Positions 1 to 10,343 of a stretch of DNA of 64,000 bases are shown in pieces. Within the stretch, counting starts at the first letter, position 1; the number at the start of each line of letters is the position of its first letter. This stretch comes from Balaenoptera acutorostrata (Eukaryota; Chordata; Mammalia; Artiodactyla; Balaenopteridae). Location: contig NC_080067.1 in the NCBI RefSeq assembly GCF_949987535.1, positions 45,320,910-45,384,909 on the forward strand, in the 5' to 3' direction. The notes under the pieces are model-generated. The model made no database searches. It was not told where the DNA came from and was given only the letters and a program-made list of their open reading frames with translations. Both the position numbers and the translations under genes were made by a program.

Positions 1-131
1 CCCACTTGCCAGGACTAGAGAGAAGCCCGCGCACCAAAGGAAAGATCCTGCCTGACTCAACGAAGATCCCGCATGCCGGGACTAAGACGTGACGCAGCCA
101 AAAATAAATAAATAAATAATAAATTCTTTTT
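1..131 (+). mobile_element. CHR-type SINE, 3' part, cut by window edge
   Basis: The window opens inside a tRNA-derived SINE of the cetacean/cetartiodactyl CHR kind. The tail-side module (acttgcc, ctagagagaagcccgcgcacc, gcagccaaaaataaataaat) is present and the tRNA-like head lies outside the window. Compared with the other SINEs here, this copy has an extra 'gaaagatcctgc / gaagatcccgcatgccgg' stretch that looks like a duplicated module, so it is probably an older or different subfamily. Non-coding. Confidence 0.8.
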
Positions 132-1261
132 AAAAGTTTATCACATTAACTCTAGAAAATTCCATTAAGTTGAGGTTTTCCTGGGAGCAGGAATTGGGCT
201 TTCTTCCTACATCAAAGGACCTGGCATTATGTGGGCAGCTGGGCATAGAGTCGGTGTCAGTGAATGTTGGCCCAAATTAATGAAGGGGATTGGATGTGGG
301 AATGAAGAATGGGAGGGTCCGAGGAAGGCAGAGCTGACATGGCAGATGACTCTATAGGGGGAGACCCTGGCAGCTATGAGGAAACTAGATATCTGGGGAG
401 AAAGGGCACAGAAAGAAGACTGGAAAAGCCCCATAGAAAACTGGCATCCTATTGCATGCATTTGCCAAGAATGATGCTGCCCTTGATACCGTCGAAGTGG
501 AGATCAGGAACCGATGAGGCAATATCACAGGAAAAAGAAACACCATAAAGAGGATAAATATTTGTTAGCAGGTCCGTTTCTGGCTTCTGCTTTGGATTTA
601 TTTTTAAGTAAAGCAGATCTTATTAAAGTAATTAGCCTAGCTGTGAAAGTTTTGCCACTGATTCTGGAGTCCCCAAGGTAATAGAGCTCATGTTGAATAA
701 AAAGATAATTCTAAGCCTCCATGTTTCTCTAGGGTGCTTTCTTAGTACATGCTTATAGCCCAGATTTCATAAGTGTTGAGCTAATGTAATGTTTTAATTG
801 CTCCTGCTCCTCTGTATGCTGTGATAGAATGCAAGCCATAACACTGATTAATTTTACATTTTGCTTAAACAATATAAAAGTCCTTTCCATCTTTTAGTTT
901 AATCATGCAATACTTTTTGAGTATATTGTTTTTAAATTTTAAGAATGAGGTGCTGATACTCATATCTTGATGAATAGTAAAGTGTTTGCCCTCCCCTTTC
1001 CTTCAGCCCACGTCAACTCCATCTATCTATGAATTTGTAGTCCTACTAAGTGAAACCACTAACTCAGAAACATTTACTTATTTAACGGGATTTTTAATAT
1101 TAATCTGATATAATGGAGCCAACATCCTGTGCTAGCTCATTGCATTACATACACAATCAGTGTATATATGATCACTGAATTTATCAGGTCATGACTTGTA
1201 ATGAGGAGATGATTAACCATATTCGTCTTTAGAGTGGAAATGCTCTGGGCTCTCTGAAAAA
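132..1261. other. single-copy AT-rich DNA, nothing recognised
   Basis: No repeat family, RNA gene or convincing coding frame was recognised. A purine-rich 79-codon frame at 309-548 has no recognisable motif and is not supported as a gene. Confidence 0.5.
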
Positions 1262-1895
1262 TTATTAGTGATAATGTAAATAATTGGCTAAGCTTTTGGG
1301 GAAAGCAATGTGGTGGCATGTATCAACCATTTTAGTATGTGTGTTCTATGACTAACATCCATGCCTAGGAATCTGTCCGACTGAGATGCTTGCATATATG
1401 TATGAGTTGGCCCAAAAGTTCGTTCGGGGTTTTCCATAACATAAAGTGGATGTTATGGAAACATGGAAACACCCGAACAAACTTTTTGGCCAACCGAATA
1501 CAACAATGAATGTTCAATTCTGCTTATAACAGCCAAAAATTAGGGGGGAAAATCTAAATGTTTATTGTGAACAAAGTGATCAAATAAACTACAAGACAGC
1601 CACACTTCAGATTATTCTGTACCGACTAGAATAGATGATCACTAGTACAGAGATAGTAGAAAGAGTGCAAGACATGTTGATCAACAAGATGGTAGTATTG
1701 AACAATACATATGGTATGGTCTCCTTCATATGAAAAGCTATATATTTGTATATGTTTGTAATTTTATAAAAGGGGATTGGAAGGATGTACACCAGATTGT
1801 CAATTCTGGTCACTTCTGGGGGGAAGAGGGGTTGAGTGAATAGGATCTTTAGCACTTTGCTGAGATAAATTTTTGTAATTTGAATCTTTACATGA
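1262..1895 (+). mobile_element. old L1 (L1M-type) 3' fragment, split by a mariner mini-element
   Basis: The left part (1262-1400) resembles the end of ORF2 and start of the 3' UTR of ancient mammalian L1 ('gtaaataattgg...aaagcaatgtggtggcatgtatcaacc', 'cctaggaatctgtcc'). The right part (1501-1895) continues the same 3' UTR ('gcttataacagccaaaaatta', then 'cacttctggggggaagaggg'). The 100-bp mariner element at 1401-1500 sits between them. The copy is heavily diverged and carries no intact frame. The L1M subfamily is uncertain. Confidence 0.65.
1401..1500. mobile_element. mariner-derived mini-element (MADE1/Mar-type MITE)
   Basis: The element has terminal inverted repeats of about 27 bp. The left one contains ttggcccaaaagttcgttcg; the right one, read on the other strand, contains ttggccaaaaagtttgttcg. 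It is bounded by TA dinucleotides at 1401-1402 and 1499-1500, the mariner target-site duplication. No transposase is encoded. It lies inside an older L1M copy, so it is younger than that L1. A second member lies at 18721-18804. Confidence 0.85.
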
Positions 1896-2177
1896 AAATG
1901 CATTCATGTGTTTGTTGGATATTTTTTTTTAGTGTCTTAGATCTAACTTTCTTCAGGTTCAAAATAAAACAGTATGCACAATTTTTACTTTCAAATAATA
2001 ACCGGCATCTGTGAGTACCATAAGTTGATATACAAAAAAGAAATATTATGAAGATAAAGTAGAAGTAAGAGTAATGAAATGAGTTATAGCTAGATACGTT
2101 ACCAAACAGCACACATACACACGCAAACACACTTCATTCAACTTCATTCAATCACTTATCCAACTATTTATTTATTT

Positions 2178-2458
2178 AAAAAAAAATTTTTTTAACATCT
2201 TTATTGGAGTATAATTGCTTTACAATGGTATGTTAGTTTCTGCTTTATAACAAGTGAATTAGCTATACATATACATATATCCCCATATCCCCTCCCTCTT
2301 GCGTCTCCCTCCCACCCTCCCTATCCCACCCCTCTAGGTGGTCACAAAGCACCGAGCTGATCTCCCTGTGCTATGCGGCTGCTTCCCACTAGCTATCTAT
2401 TTTACATTTGGTAGAGTATATATGTCCATGCCACTCTCTCACTTCATCCCAGCTTCAT
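2178..2458 (-). mobile_element. L1 3' end, 5'-truncated
   Basis: Read on the minus strand this is an L1 3' UTR. The T-rich left edge is its poly(A) tail, followed by the antisense of the usual 'ctccaataaagatgtt' terminus, then the stretch around 'aggtggtcacaaagcaccgagctgatctcc', which recurs almost identically in the L1 at 27166-28505. It stops at about 2458. Possible degenerate target duplications start with 'ccaact' at about 2160 and 2464. The surrounding 2466-2560 bases look faintly like L2. Confidence 0.85.
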
Positions 2459-3184
2459 CCCAACTGATATTTATTATGTGCTTAAAACTTGTCAGTGCTA
2501 AGATAAATGTACAAGTGCATACACACAAAACTATAAACACTGGGGAAATAATGAACCTAAGATTAAACTGATGTTCTATTTACTTCTACCAAAGCTGTGG
2601 GTATAGAAAGGAACCCTTATGTATGAGGAGGAAATTAATTCTGTCTAAGATTTACACTGCAAACCACAGGAGGCAGGTTTGGGTGTCATAGGGTGGAGTG
2701 AGAGGAATTAATCTTAGGTCCTCATCTGTAAGATAACTGGCAATATGACCAGTTATAACTATACAGAGAGATGCCGAGAAGGGAAGGAGAGTTGATTCAA
2801 TAAGTGGGTATGGCTCTACACCAAGAAGAAATTTAGAATCTCATTTTTAAGATAATTCTCAGCTTTACCAAATAAGGTCCTGGCTTGAATTTCAACATTA
2901 AGGGAATTACTCAGTAATAAGACCCATCTGACTTACAAGTTTATAAACTTGTTAAATTTAGTAGTAGTTTGGAAGTAGACATTTTGCAAGTTCTGGGTAG
3001 GCAGAAAGAGAGCAGTGTGAGGGCTGAGCCCCGGGCACTACACATTCAAGAGAGTCAGGCATGCAAGATGAGCCAGGGGTTCACTCCTTCCACATTTCAA
3101 GTTTACACCACTCTTTATGTGGAGAAAGGGCTTTTATAATAGTCTTTCGCATGCTTTTCAAGGCCACATTATGAGATAACAGTT

Positions 3185-3405
3185 ACCATGTATTAAGGGT
3201 CTAATATGTACTTATATCATACCAGCTGCTTACATAAACTATCTCACTGAATCTTCAAAATCACCCTGCCAGTATGTATTATTACCACGTGAACTGTGGA
3301 GGAAACTGAGGCCCAGAGGGGTCAGGCAAATTGCCAGTGTCATCACACAGCAGGATTAAGATGCCAAACAATGTTTGTCTAATTTCAAAGCCAGTGTACT
3401 GTCTC
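3185..3405 (-). mobile_element. MIR SINE
   Basis: The antisense MIR core is visible: 'gaggaaactgaggcccagagg', then a version of 'tcacacagcaggattaag'. It is preceded by the 'taccatgtattaagggtctaatatg' tail region. Ancient and diverged, without a visible target duplication. Confidence 0.75.
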
Positions 3406-3407
3406 CT

Positions 3408-3502
3408 AGAAGAAGAGGAGGAAGACGATGAAGAAGATGCAGACCAAGAAGATGGGAAAGAAGGAAGGAAGGCAGGAAGGAAGGGAGGAAGGAAGGGAAG
3501 GA
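3408..3502. repeat. purine-rich GAAG/GGAA low-complexity tract
   Basis: About 95 bp with almost only A and G on the plus strand, going from irregular GAAGAG/GAAGAT units to GGAAGGAA units. The acidic/lysine-rich open frames across it are a by-product of composition, not a gene. Confidence 0.9.
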
Positions 3503-4464
3503 ACACTATTGTCAGTTTCACTGTTTCACATGTTTAAAATTAAACTTTGCCAAGGTCTCAACTAGCAAGTGGCAAAATCCAGAACAAAGCTCACACCCCC
3601 AAAGTACTCTTCCCACTGTGGCTCTGCTGGCTCTCCAGTGTCAGGAAATAATGAAACCATGATAAATCTGACAATTCATTATGTCTCATTTTACATCTGT
3701 ATATTTTCTCTAAACCAATACTGGAAGGGTAAAAAAGTGATTCAAAATATTTTTTCTCTCTCCCTGATAGAAATAGCTTTTCTCAATCAAGCTATAATGC
3801 AGAAGTGAACAAACTATGTATTATACATTCAAATTACACAGAGCAATAAATAATTCTCAAAGGAAATAAGCAATGATTTCCAAAAATTCAAGTGACATCC
3901 CAAATGAGATCTACATAAGAAGGTCAGCCAATTAACTCTGCCAACCGCTCTTTCTATTTTGCTATTCTCACTTGCATTCTAAAATTTTGTTTATATAATT
4001 ACTTCAGAACCATGGGGGAAGTAAACTCATTTCTGTCTTTTAGGGAATAATTGTCTTGTTCAAAGGGCAGCAGTTCTATCCATGAATATGAAAAAAGATG
4101 CAAAAGAAGAATAGCCAATAATTCCTTACACTATAAGAGAAAATTGCTTCAGGTTGCAAAAGAAAGAAAAGGTTAGGAAGATTAACTAAAATAATCTAAA
4201 AATTTGCTCAGATAAATGTCAGAGGAAAAAGAAATAGAGTTGGTTTCTGGTTTCTCCTTCCTACAGCATAGCCCACAGAACTGAGTAGAGGAAGAGTCAA
4301 CCATGTGATGGATTCTCTATGTAGAAATTCAGGAATGTCCATCCTCCAACATTGGGGAAGAGGGACAATGTTGTGTTCCTGCCTACATATCTTCAAAATC
4401 CCCTTTCCTCAAGACTAAGTCACACTTTGCCTAAAGAAGTAATCAGTTACAAAAAAAAAAATGT
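3503..4464. other. single-copy DNA, nothing recognised
   Basis: AT-rich non-repetitive sequence. I see no repeat family, RNA gene or supported coding frame. Confidence 0.5.
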
Positions 4465-4600
4465 TTCGGTACCAATGTGCTCATGGAAGTCCTATTTGTA
4501 ATAGCAACAACTGGAAATTACTAAACACAACAAGAGAGTGACTAACTAAATTAAGGGTGCAAATATATATCATATTTCTTTGATCCTTAGATGCTATCTA
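4465..4600 (+). mobile_element. probable old L1M fragment
   Basis: 'cctatttgtaatagcaacaactggaaa' and the following stretch resemble the early 3' region of ancient L1 ('tatttgtaatagcaaaaaactggaaacaacc'). Short and diverged, so subfamily and borders are uncertain. Confidence 0.45.
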
Positions 4601-5530
4601 CTGCAAGGTGCAATCCTATTTCACAGGCTTCTCTGAGGGAAAAAGATACAGTATATTACATATTCATCAAATTTTTTAACTTAACCAACATTGCAATTTA
4701 CCTGTACAATTACACACTCTCACAGTGAGGTTGTAGTATTCTTTACCTCCTCTTCTAGGATAAAGTTACATCTGGGTCCTGTGACCCAGGGCTATCTGTG
4801 TGGCTTAGCAGGTACATAACAGCTTATCTAACCAAGGTCCATTCAATTTCCAGGTGTCTGAAAAAGTATCCAAGTTCTGTCTGCATTTTCTCTTTGGTTA
4901 AACTCGAAGTTCTTCTTCCCTCTCCTGAATTACTCACACCATATATTAAATAGCTTCTCTTCAAAGCAATTTGGAAGTTTTTGACCGAGCTTTTCAGTGC
5001 CTGAGTGATAGACCATCACAGTGCATAAATCAGGCACATCTATTCTCCCAGCCTTGAAAATGCTATGATCTACTCTAAAGAATTTGACAATTTCTACTGC
5101 CTTTAATTCCATTACTCAGGGTATGGCCAGCTTTCTTCTGCATACACAATAACTTTTCCTTTCAAAGCCCCATCATACTGTGGTATTTTTGAAGTCATTA
5201 GGAAATCATTAGGAATCCATATTTAAGTTAAAATTCAAATGTATTTGCTGTTGCCAAATCCACTGAGATGATACTCAAATGGACAGGTACTTTCTACTCT
5301 TAGGTAGAATCACATAGTCTCAGGTACTGACAACTGTTTTACAATGTACTCCTCTGCCTAGCCACCTGCATGTTTCTTTGACATTGATCATTTTGCATAT
5401 CCTAATTTCAGAAGCATTAAAATGCTTTTTAAAATTCTTAGAAAATAAAAAAATCAGTAATAGAATCTCATTCGACCATTTTAAAAAGTTATATTTAAAG
5501 GATTCTCAGTCACAAATGAAAGAACTCACT
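4601..5530. other. single-copy DNA, nothing recognised
   Basis: No recognisable repeat or gene. A 60-codon minus-strand frame near 4930-5112 has no known motif. Confidence 0.5.
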
Positions 5531-5800
5531 TACCAGCTGTTAGACCTGGGATGAGTTACAGGCCTCTCTGTTGAAATAATACTATGTATAACAGAGGGCT
5601 TTCGTGAAGATTAAATGAAGTGGGGCAGAGGTTCTCAAAGGTGGTCCCTGGATTGGCAGCGTCTGCATCACCTGGGAATTTGTGAGAAATGCAAATTCTC
5701 TAGCACCACCTTCAAGGGACTTTGATGCATGCTAAGGATTGTGAAACACTGGGATAAAGTATTCAAAACATCTGGCACATAGTAATAATCATAGCTACCA
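5531..5800 (+). mobile_element. MIR SINE interrupted by MER5A
   Basis: The first part (5531-5625) reads as the MIR 5' half: 'cttaccagctgttagacctgggatgagttac', then 'cgtgaagattaaatgaag'. After the MER5A insertion the MIR 3' part continues at 5752-5800 with 'catctggcacatagtaat'. The two halves join in consensus order, so MER5A landed in an existing MIR. Confidence 0.65.
5626..5751 (+). mobile_element. MER5A-type hAT-Charlie non-autonomous DNA transposon
   Basis: It begins 'cagaggttctcaaagg.ggtccctgga', continues through 'gcatcacctgggaatttgtgagaaatgcaaattct', and ends 'tttgatgcatgctaaggattgtgaaacactg', which mirrors the start as an inverted terminus. It is shorter than the usual copy of about 190 bp because the middle is missing. 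No transposase. An 8-bp target duplication is no longer clear. Confidence 0.8.
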
Positions 5801-5839
5801 ACTTCTAAATACATAGCATGTGAAAGGCATTCTGCTAGG

Positions 5840-6185
5840 TGTTTTCTGTGTCTAATATTACTTAAAAATCAATAATCCAGTGAGGTAGCACCACATTCAT
5901 TTTATAAATGAGGAAACTGAGGCCCAGGGAAGCTGGGGAGCTTCGTTTTGTTCTGTACTCAGGTTTCTGGTTTTGAGACATCAGTGTTGTTAAGCCACAG
6001 ATTCAATCACTTGGTCAATCACATGCTTATCAGTCTCATTTAGTTTATTGCCTCGCTTTCTAGATTTAAAAAAGTGATTCCCCAGAGAAGGAAAGGGACT
6101 TGCCAAGAGTCAAATAGTTAACGCAAGAGCCTGAACTAGGACTGAAATCGTGAAGCTTCTAGTCTGGGACTATTTCCATCACACC
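5840..6185 (-). mobile_element. MIR SINE (two blocks)
   Basis: 'ataaatgaggaaactgaggcccagggaag' near 5910-5938 is antisense MIR core. A second block at about 6076-6185 ('gaaagggacttgccaagagtcaaatagtt...cctgaactaggactgaa') matches the next MIR segment. The 130 bp between them are unassigned and may be an insertion or strong divergence. Confidence 0.6.
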
Positions 6186-6889
6186 TCACTTCCCCTAAAT
6201 TCAGTTTAGACACTGATTTCGAAGTAACAGATGGATACACATGAAATGTCACTCTCGGAATATGTGTTTTGTTCCAGGGGAAAAAACTTTTTTTCCCCCA
6301 GAATACTCAAGGACCTCAGATATGTGCCAGGGTATTTCAAACTGGAGGTGCCCACTGGTATTAAGATTTATGTTTTTGACATTCTTTGAGTATTTAGCTC
6401 ACCACCTGTATCAGAACGTGATTGTTTCCTTGAAAACAAATGTTATTTCATGTCCTAAAGAAAAAAAAGACCAAAAATGTTACTGACCCCAGTATCTGCT
6501 AATAAGTTGCAAACTGTTGGCACCTTTTTAGTAGCAGATTACCTGCCTAAAAAGCAAATTGTTATTTGGGGGATTCCCCTCAACCCCATTTTTCATAATT
6601 TTGTCATATACTCATGTATTGAATTGTTTATTTACAAATTAAAGCTGGGCTACTCGTGTAGGCCATCCCAGGTCCCAACCACAAATTAGATCTTTAATTC
6701 TTTTTTCTTTTAATCAATTAATTATTAGTGATGCTCTTGATAGGGATATACACAAGTAGTTATTTATTATAAAGTTTGGGATTTTTCAGAAAAACAGAGT
6801 TTGTAAATTCAGTATTTTCCTGGAAAATCTCAGCCATCTGGGGCCAAGACAAAGTGATATTTTGTACTTTGGGGAAGAAGCTGTATTGT
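6186..6889. other. single-copy DNA, nothing recognised
   Basis: AT-rich sequence without a recognisable repeat. Frames of 81 and 70 codons near 6241-6689 show no known domain and are not supported. Confidence 0.5.
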
Positions 6890-7045
6890 TTGTTCGCAGT
6901 GGACTGTGACGTCTGATTCTGGCTGTGTTCTCACTTATTGCTGTGACTTCTCAAAGCTGACCGCCCCCCAGATGCAGATATTTATTTCCTCATCTATTGA
7001 AAAGGATGGTAAACAGGTGCCTGATTTTAAAGTATAGAAACTAAA
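6890..7045 (+). mobile_element. possible MIR SINE
   Basis: 'gattctggctgtgttctcacttattgctgtgacttctc' followed by 'tttcctcatctattgaaaaggatgg' follows the order of the MIR head and core. Diverged, so the call is tentative. Confidence 0.5.
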
Positions 7046-7518
7046 AAAATTCTGTAGCATCACTAATTTAGGACAGAGTCACTTACTTTATAACCCCTAT
7101 CATTCCAAACCTTACCATTTTCCCGAAAAACACATTCACATTTTGTTGCTGATACAGAACACAGTGGAGACTTGTCTAATTACCACTTGACCAGGGTGAC
7201 CAGAAAAACAGTGTCAGCATTTGAAATATGGTGCAAGACTATGGGCTTCCATTTATGTATTAATTACTTATGTGTGGTTCTCACAATATATGCAAATACC
7301 ATATACTTCTGACCAGGTCTTAGAAGTTTCTACTAGTCAACCATGTAGTATAGCAAAATAATACTTTCTTTTTTTCACTAGAGTGATGCTCTTTCCTCAG
7401 TTTCACATACAGCAGTTCTAAAAGTTAATGATCACATATAACAGGATTAGTATACTATCTGCTCTCTGTCTTCCTAGTTAATATCTTAATTCATTTGAAA
7501 AGCTAGGCATATCAGTGT

Positions 7519-7841
7519 AGCACTGTGTTTTTTTGTTTGTTTGTTATTTATTTATTTATTTTTGGCTGTGTTGGGTCTTCGTTTGTGTGCAAGGGCTTTC
7601 TCTAGTTGCGGCAAGCGGGGGCCACTCTTCATCGCGGTGCAAGGGCCTCTCACTATCGCGGCTTCTCTTGTTGCGGAGCACAGGCTCCAGACGCGCAGGC
7701 TCAGTAGTTGTGGCTCACGGGCCCAGTTGCTCCACAGCATGTGGGATCTTCCCAGACCAGGGCTCGAACCCATGTCCCCTGCATTGGCAGGCGGATTCTT
7801 AACCACTGCGCCACCAGGGAAGCCCCAGCACTGTGTTTTTT
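7519..7841 (-). mobile_element. full-length CHR-type SINE with target duplications
   Basis: The SINE body is 7535-7826 on the minus strand. The tRNA-like head is at the right end, with an A box of the form tggcgcagtgg and a B box ggttcgagccc (here in reverse complement), and the AAATA tail is at the left. It is flanked by a 15-bp duplication AGCACTGTGTTTTTT at 7519-7533 and 7827-7841. Such elements are transcribed by RNA polymerase III and mobilised by L1 proteins. Long frames on either strand are an effect of its composition and do not encode protein. Confidence 0.93.
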
Positions 7842-8030
7842 AAAGCATTTTATATACATGATTGTTTGATTCTCACACGAACTCTATAAGCTAGTGTGAC
7901 AGATACAGGGCTTCTCATTTTACAGATGAGGAAACAATGAGAGCCTGACCTGCTTATCGTCACACAGCAAGTTTTGACTCAGGTCTCCTGACAATCCACT
8001 TCAAACTTCATAGTGCATCATTAACCATAA
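7842..8030 (-). mobile_element. MIR SINE
   Basis: Antisense MIR core 'cattttacagatgaggaaacaatgagagcctgacctgct.atcgtcacacagcaag' is followed by 'actcaggtctcctgac'. It directly abuts the SINE target duplication, so that SINE inserted at or next to this MIR. Confidence 0.75.
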
Positions 8031-9570
8031 GTCAGGTCACTGGCCCTTCCACTAATTATTTCCACTAACAAACTTGATAAAGAATATTTCTGGTTTGTAG
8101 AAACCCAGTGAACATGAATTTGAGAAAACTAATTTAATAATGGAATTAACATGTTACTACAAAAGGGAAAAAAGAAGTCTCCCAGCCAACTACTAACCTA
8201 GTCTCAAATTTGCATGGGATGAAGACACATCAACCTGTGATACTGATTACTTCTGGGGGGAGGGAAAACAGATGAGATGTAGACTTTTGGTGCATCTGTA
8301 ATGTAATGTGTGTGTATGTGTGTGTGAAGAGTAGAGAAAGGGTGTCTGTTGTGTTGTTTATGTATGGACGGACCTAATGGGTGATTGTAGAGTTGGGAAT
8401 GGAGAGAGGGAAGGACCGTAAATGACATCTTATTCTCCTCCCAAATGTCTAACCAAATGAGTTATGGAGGGCAGACATATAGTGATCAAAATTCGCTTTA
8501 TCACTGACACGGTCTGGGTATGTGGATATGCCTTAAATGTGTAGCCACAGAGTGGCCTTTCTATCATTTGCCTCTTAATTAGGTAGACTGAGTTGCCCAG
8601 GTACAGGATCCCCGTGCAGTGGCAGAGTGGCCCCTGTAGACTCACTCATGGAAGAAGGGCAGAAAACACAAGCAGACAGGCTGACTCTAAGAAAAGACAC
8701 TCTAGAAGGGGCTAAATGGAGCATGGTCAGTTCCTTCTCTAAACTCACCAATCAGACTGGTTATGCCTTCTCCCCTGGGGAGACACTGGAAGGGTCCCCG
8801 TACTTTTCCTTCCTCAGGAGTACATTATTCCATTGCTCCATGGAAACACGGAGGAGTGTTGGAGGTAAAGTGTTTCTCCCTGACATTAATCAAGATTTGG
8901 GGACAGATGAAGAGTATCCCTTATGGACAGGTGGCTCCTCTAGGCTTAGTGCTATTTGGAGGTATCACCTTTCATTTGGGAGGACGGTGACATGTCTTTT
9001 TTAACAGCTCATAGACTTTTTATTTGCTTGTTCCCTTCTCTTTGGAAAAATCTGAGATAGATGAGGCAATATGAAACTATGGCCCCTCCCAGCTTGAATC
9101 TATGGAATAGATTTTGTTTTCCTTTCATCAGTCTTACTGCACATGGTGAATAAGAGTAAAGACTTAGTGACATAACCATATAGATTTCAAATTCTGATAT
9201 TTATAGATGCTACTTTCCTCAATGCATGTATATATTCTTCTGGCAGTATCACAAAATTTCAGGCACCACTGTCATCGTATCAGGAATCTGTGGAAGCCAC
9301 AAGGGGATCTTCCTGGCCTCTTGGACTCAGTCCTACTGGCTCAGCCTCACCCCAGCCCTTTCGTATGGTACTCAGAATGTTAGCCACAAGAGTGACCGTT
9401 CATGGTATGGCTCTCAAGAAAAAAAATGATCATTGAGAATTTTACTAAGTGAACTTTCTTTTAACAAATAACACCAATTATGCCCTTCAACATTCAATTA
9501 ATATGACATTCTCAATTTGATGTCACCAAAATTCATTCAGAATTTACAGAAGCCTCCCTAGTCGTATAAA
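8031..9570. other. single-copy DNA with a short TG tract
   Basis: No repeat family or gene recognised. An imperfect (TG)n tract lies at about 8305-8326. A 125-codon plus-strand frame at 8627-9004 is the longest unexplained frame in this part, but it has no recognisable domain and an overlapping second frame of similar length. I do not call it a gene. Confidence 0.45.
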
Positions 9571-9760
9571 AGTAATTCACTGAACATTTACTGAGTAACC
9601 AGTAGGTGCCAAGCATCATGGATAAAAAGAGGGATAACACAGGGTTCCTATGGTTGAGGAACTCACGGTCTAGATAGGGAGAGAATTATAAAAGTGAATA
9701 ATTAGGTTACAAAGTGGGAGATAGGGAAGGAAAGATAAGTTGATACAAGAAGCGCAGGAT
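9571..9760 (-). mobile_element. L2 LINE fragment, 3' end
   Basis: 'ttcactgaacatttactgagtaaccagtaggtgccaagcatcatgga' is the reverse complement of the L2 3' terminus ('tgcctggcacatagtaggcgctcaataaatatttgttgaa'). Then follows 'ggttcctatggttgaggaactcacggtctaga', the adjoining L2 segment. Confidence 0.65.
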
Positions 9761-10343
9761 CTTCTATGCTGAACTGGAAGTTTGAACTTAACCCTTTAGC
9801 CACTAGCTATTCATCATAGGCTGTTAAGGAAAGGAGAGACTGTTCAGATTGGTGTTTGGAGACTGTTAAGTTTAGGGTCATGGAGGACAATGGACAGAGG
9901 AGAGGGAAAGGAGCAGCATAGCAATAATCGGGGAGAAAGATGATAGGGGCTCAAGTTCAGGTAATTAAAAGATGAAGTTGCCACTTTCATAGTTTTTAAA
10001 TCATGTTTAGAAAATACAAAATTCTGTACTGAATATTAGAAGTGTCATGAAGAAATAACGGGAAGAGTCTTTAACCTGGGGGCTAACCAGAAATTGTTTT
10101 GCCAAAATTCTTCTCCCATAGCATATCTCACATCTAAAACCAGAACCAGTTCCTACTTGCAATGGAATTAAAAGTTTCTGTAATTTTCACCGATCATGGT
10201 TGGTTGCTGAAAATATTCAGTAGAACTTCAAAGTATATTTACGTTTAAAATAAAACACCAGAAATTACAGTAAAACTACATTCGTTCAGTAGAAAACTGA
10301 TTCTAATAAATCTGGGAAACCAGCTTAACACGTTAGCATTTTA
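9761..10343. other. single-copy DNA, possibly more L2
   Basis: The part up to about 9960 ('gactgttaagtttagggtcatggagg', 'gagcagcatagcaataatcgg') may be diverged L2. Nothing is recognised in the rest. Confidence 0.4.

Noticed and set aside
3331..3537. Acidic/lysine-rich 68-codon frame
   Set aside because: Product of the GAAG/GGAA simple repeat joined to MIR sequence.
8627..9004. 125-codon plus-strand open frame in non-repeat DNA
   Set aside because: No recognisable domain, an overlapping alternative frame of 75 codons, and no splice or promoter context. It would need transcript or conservation evidence.
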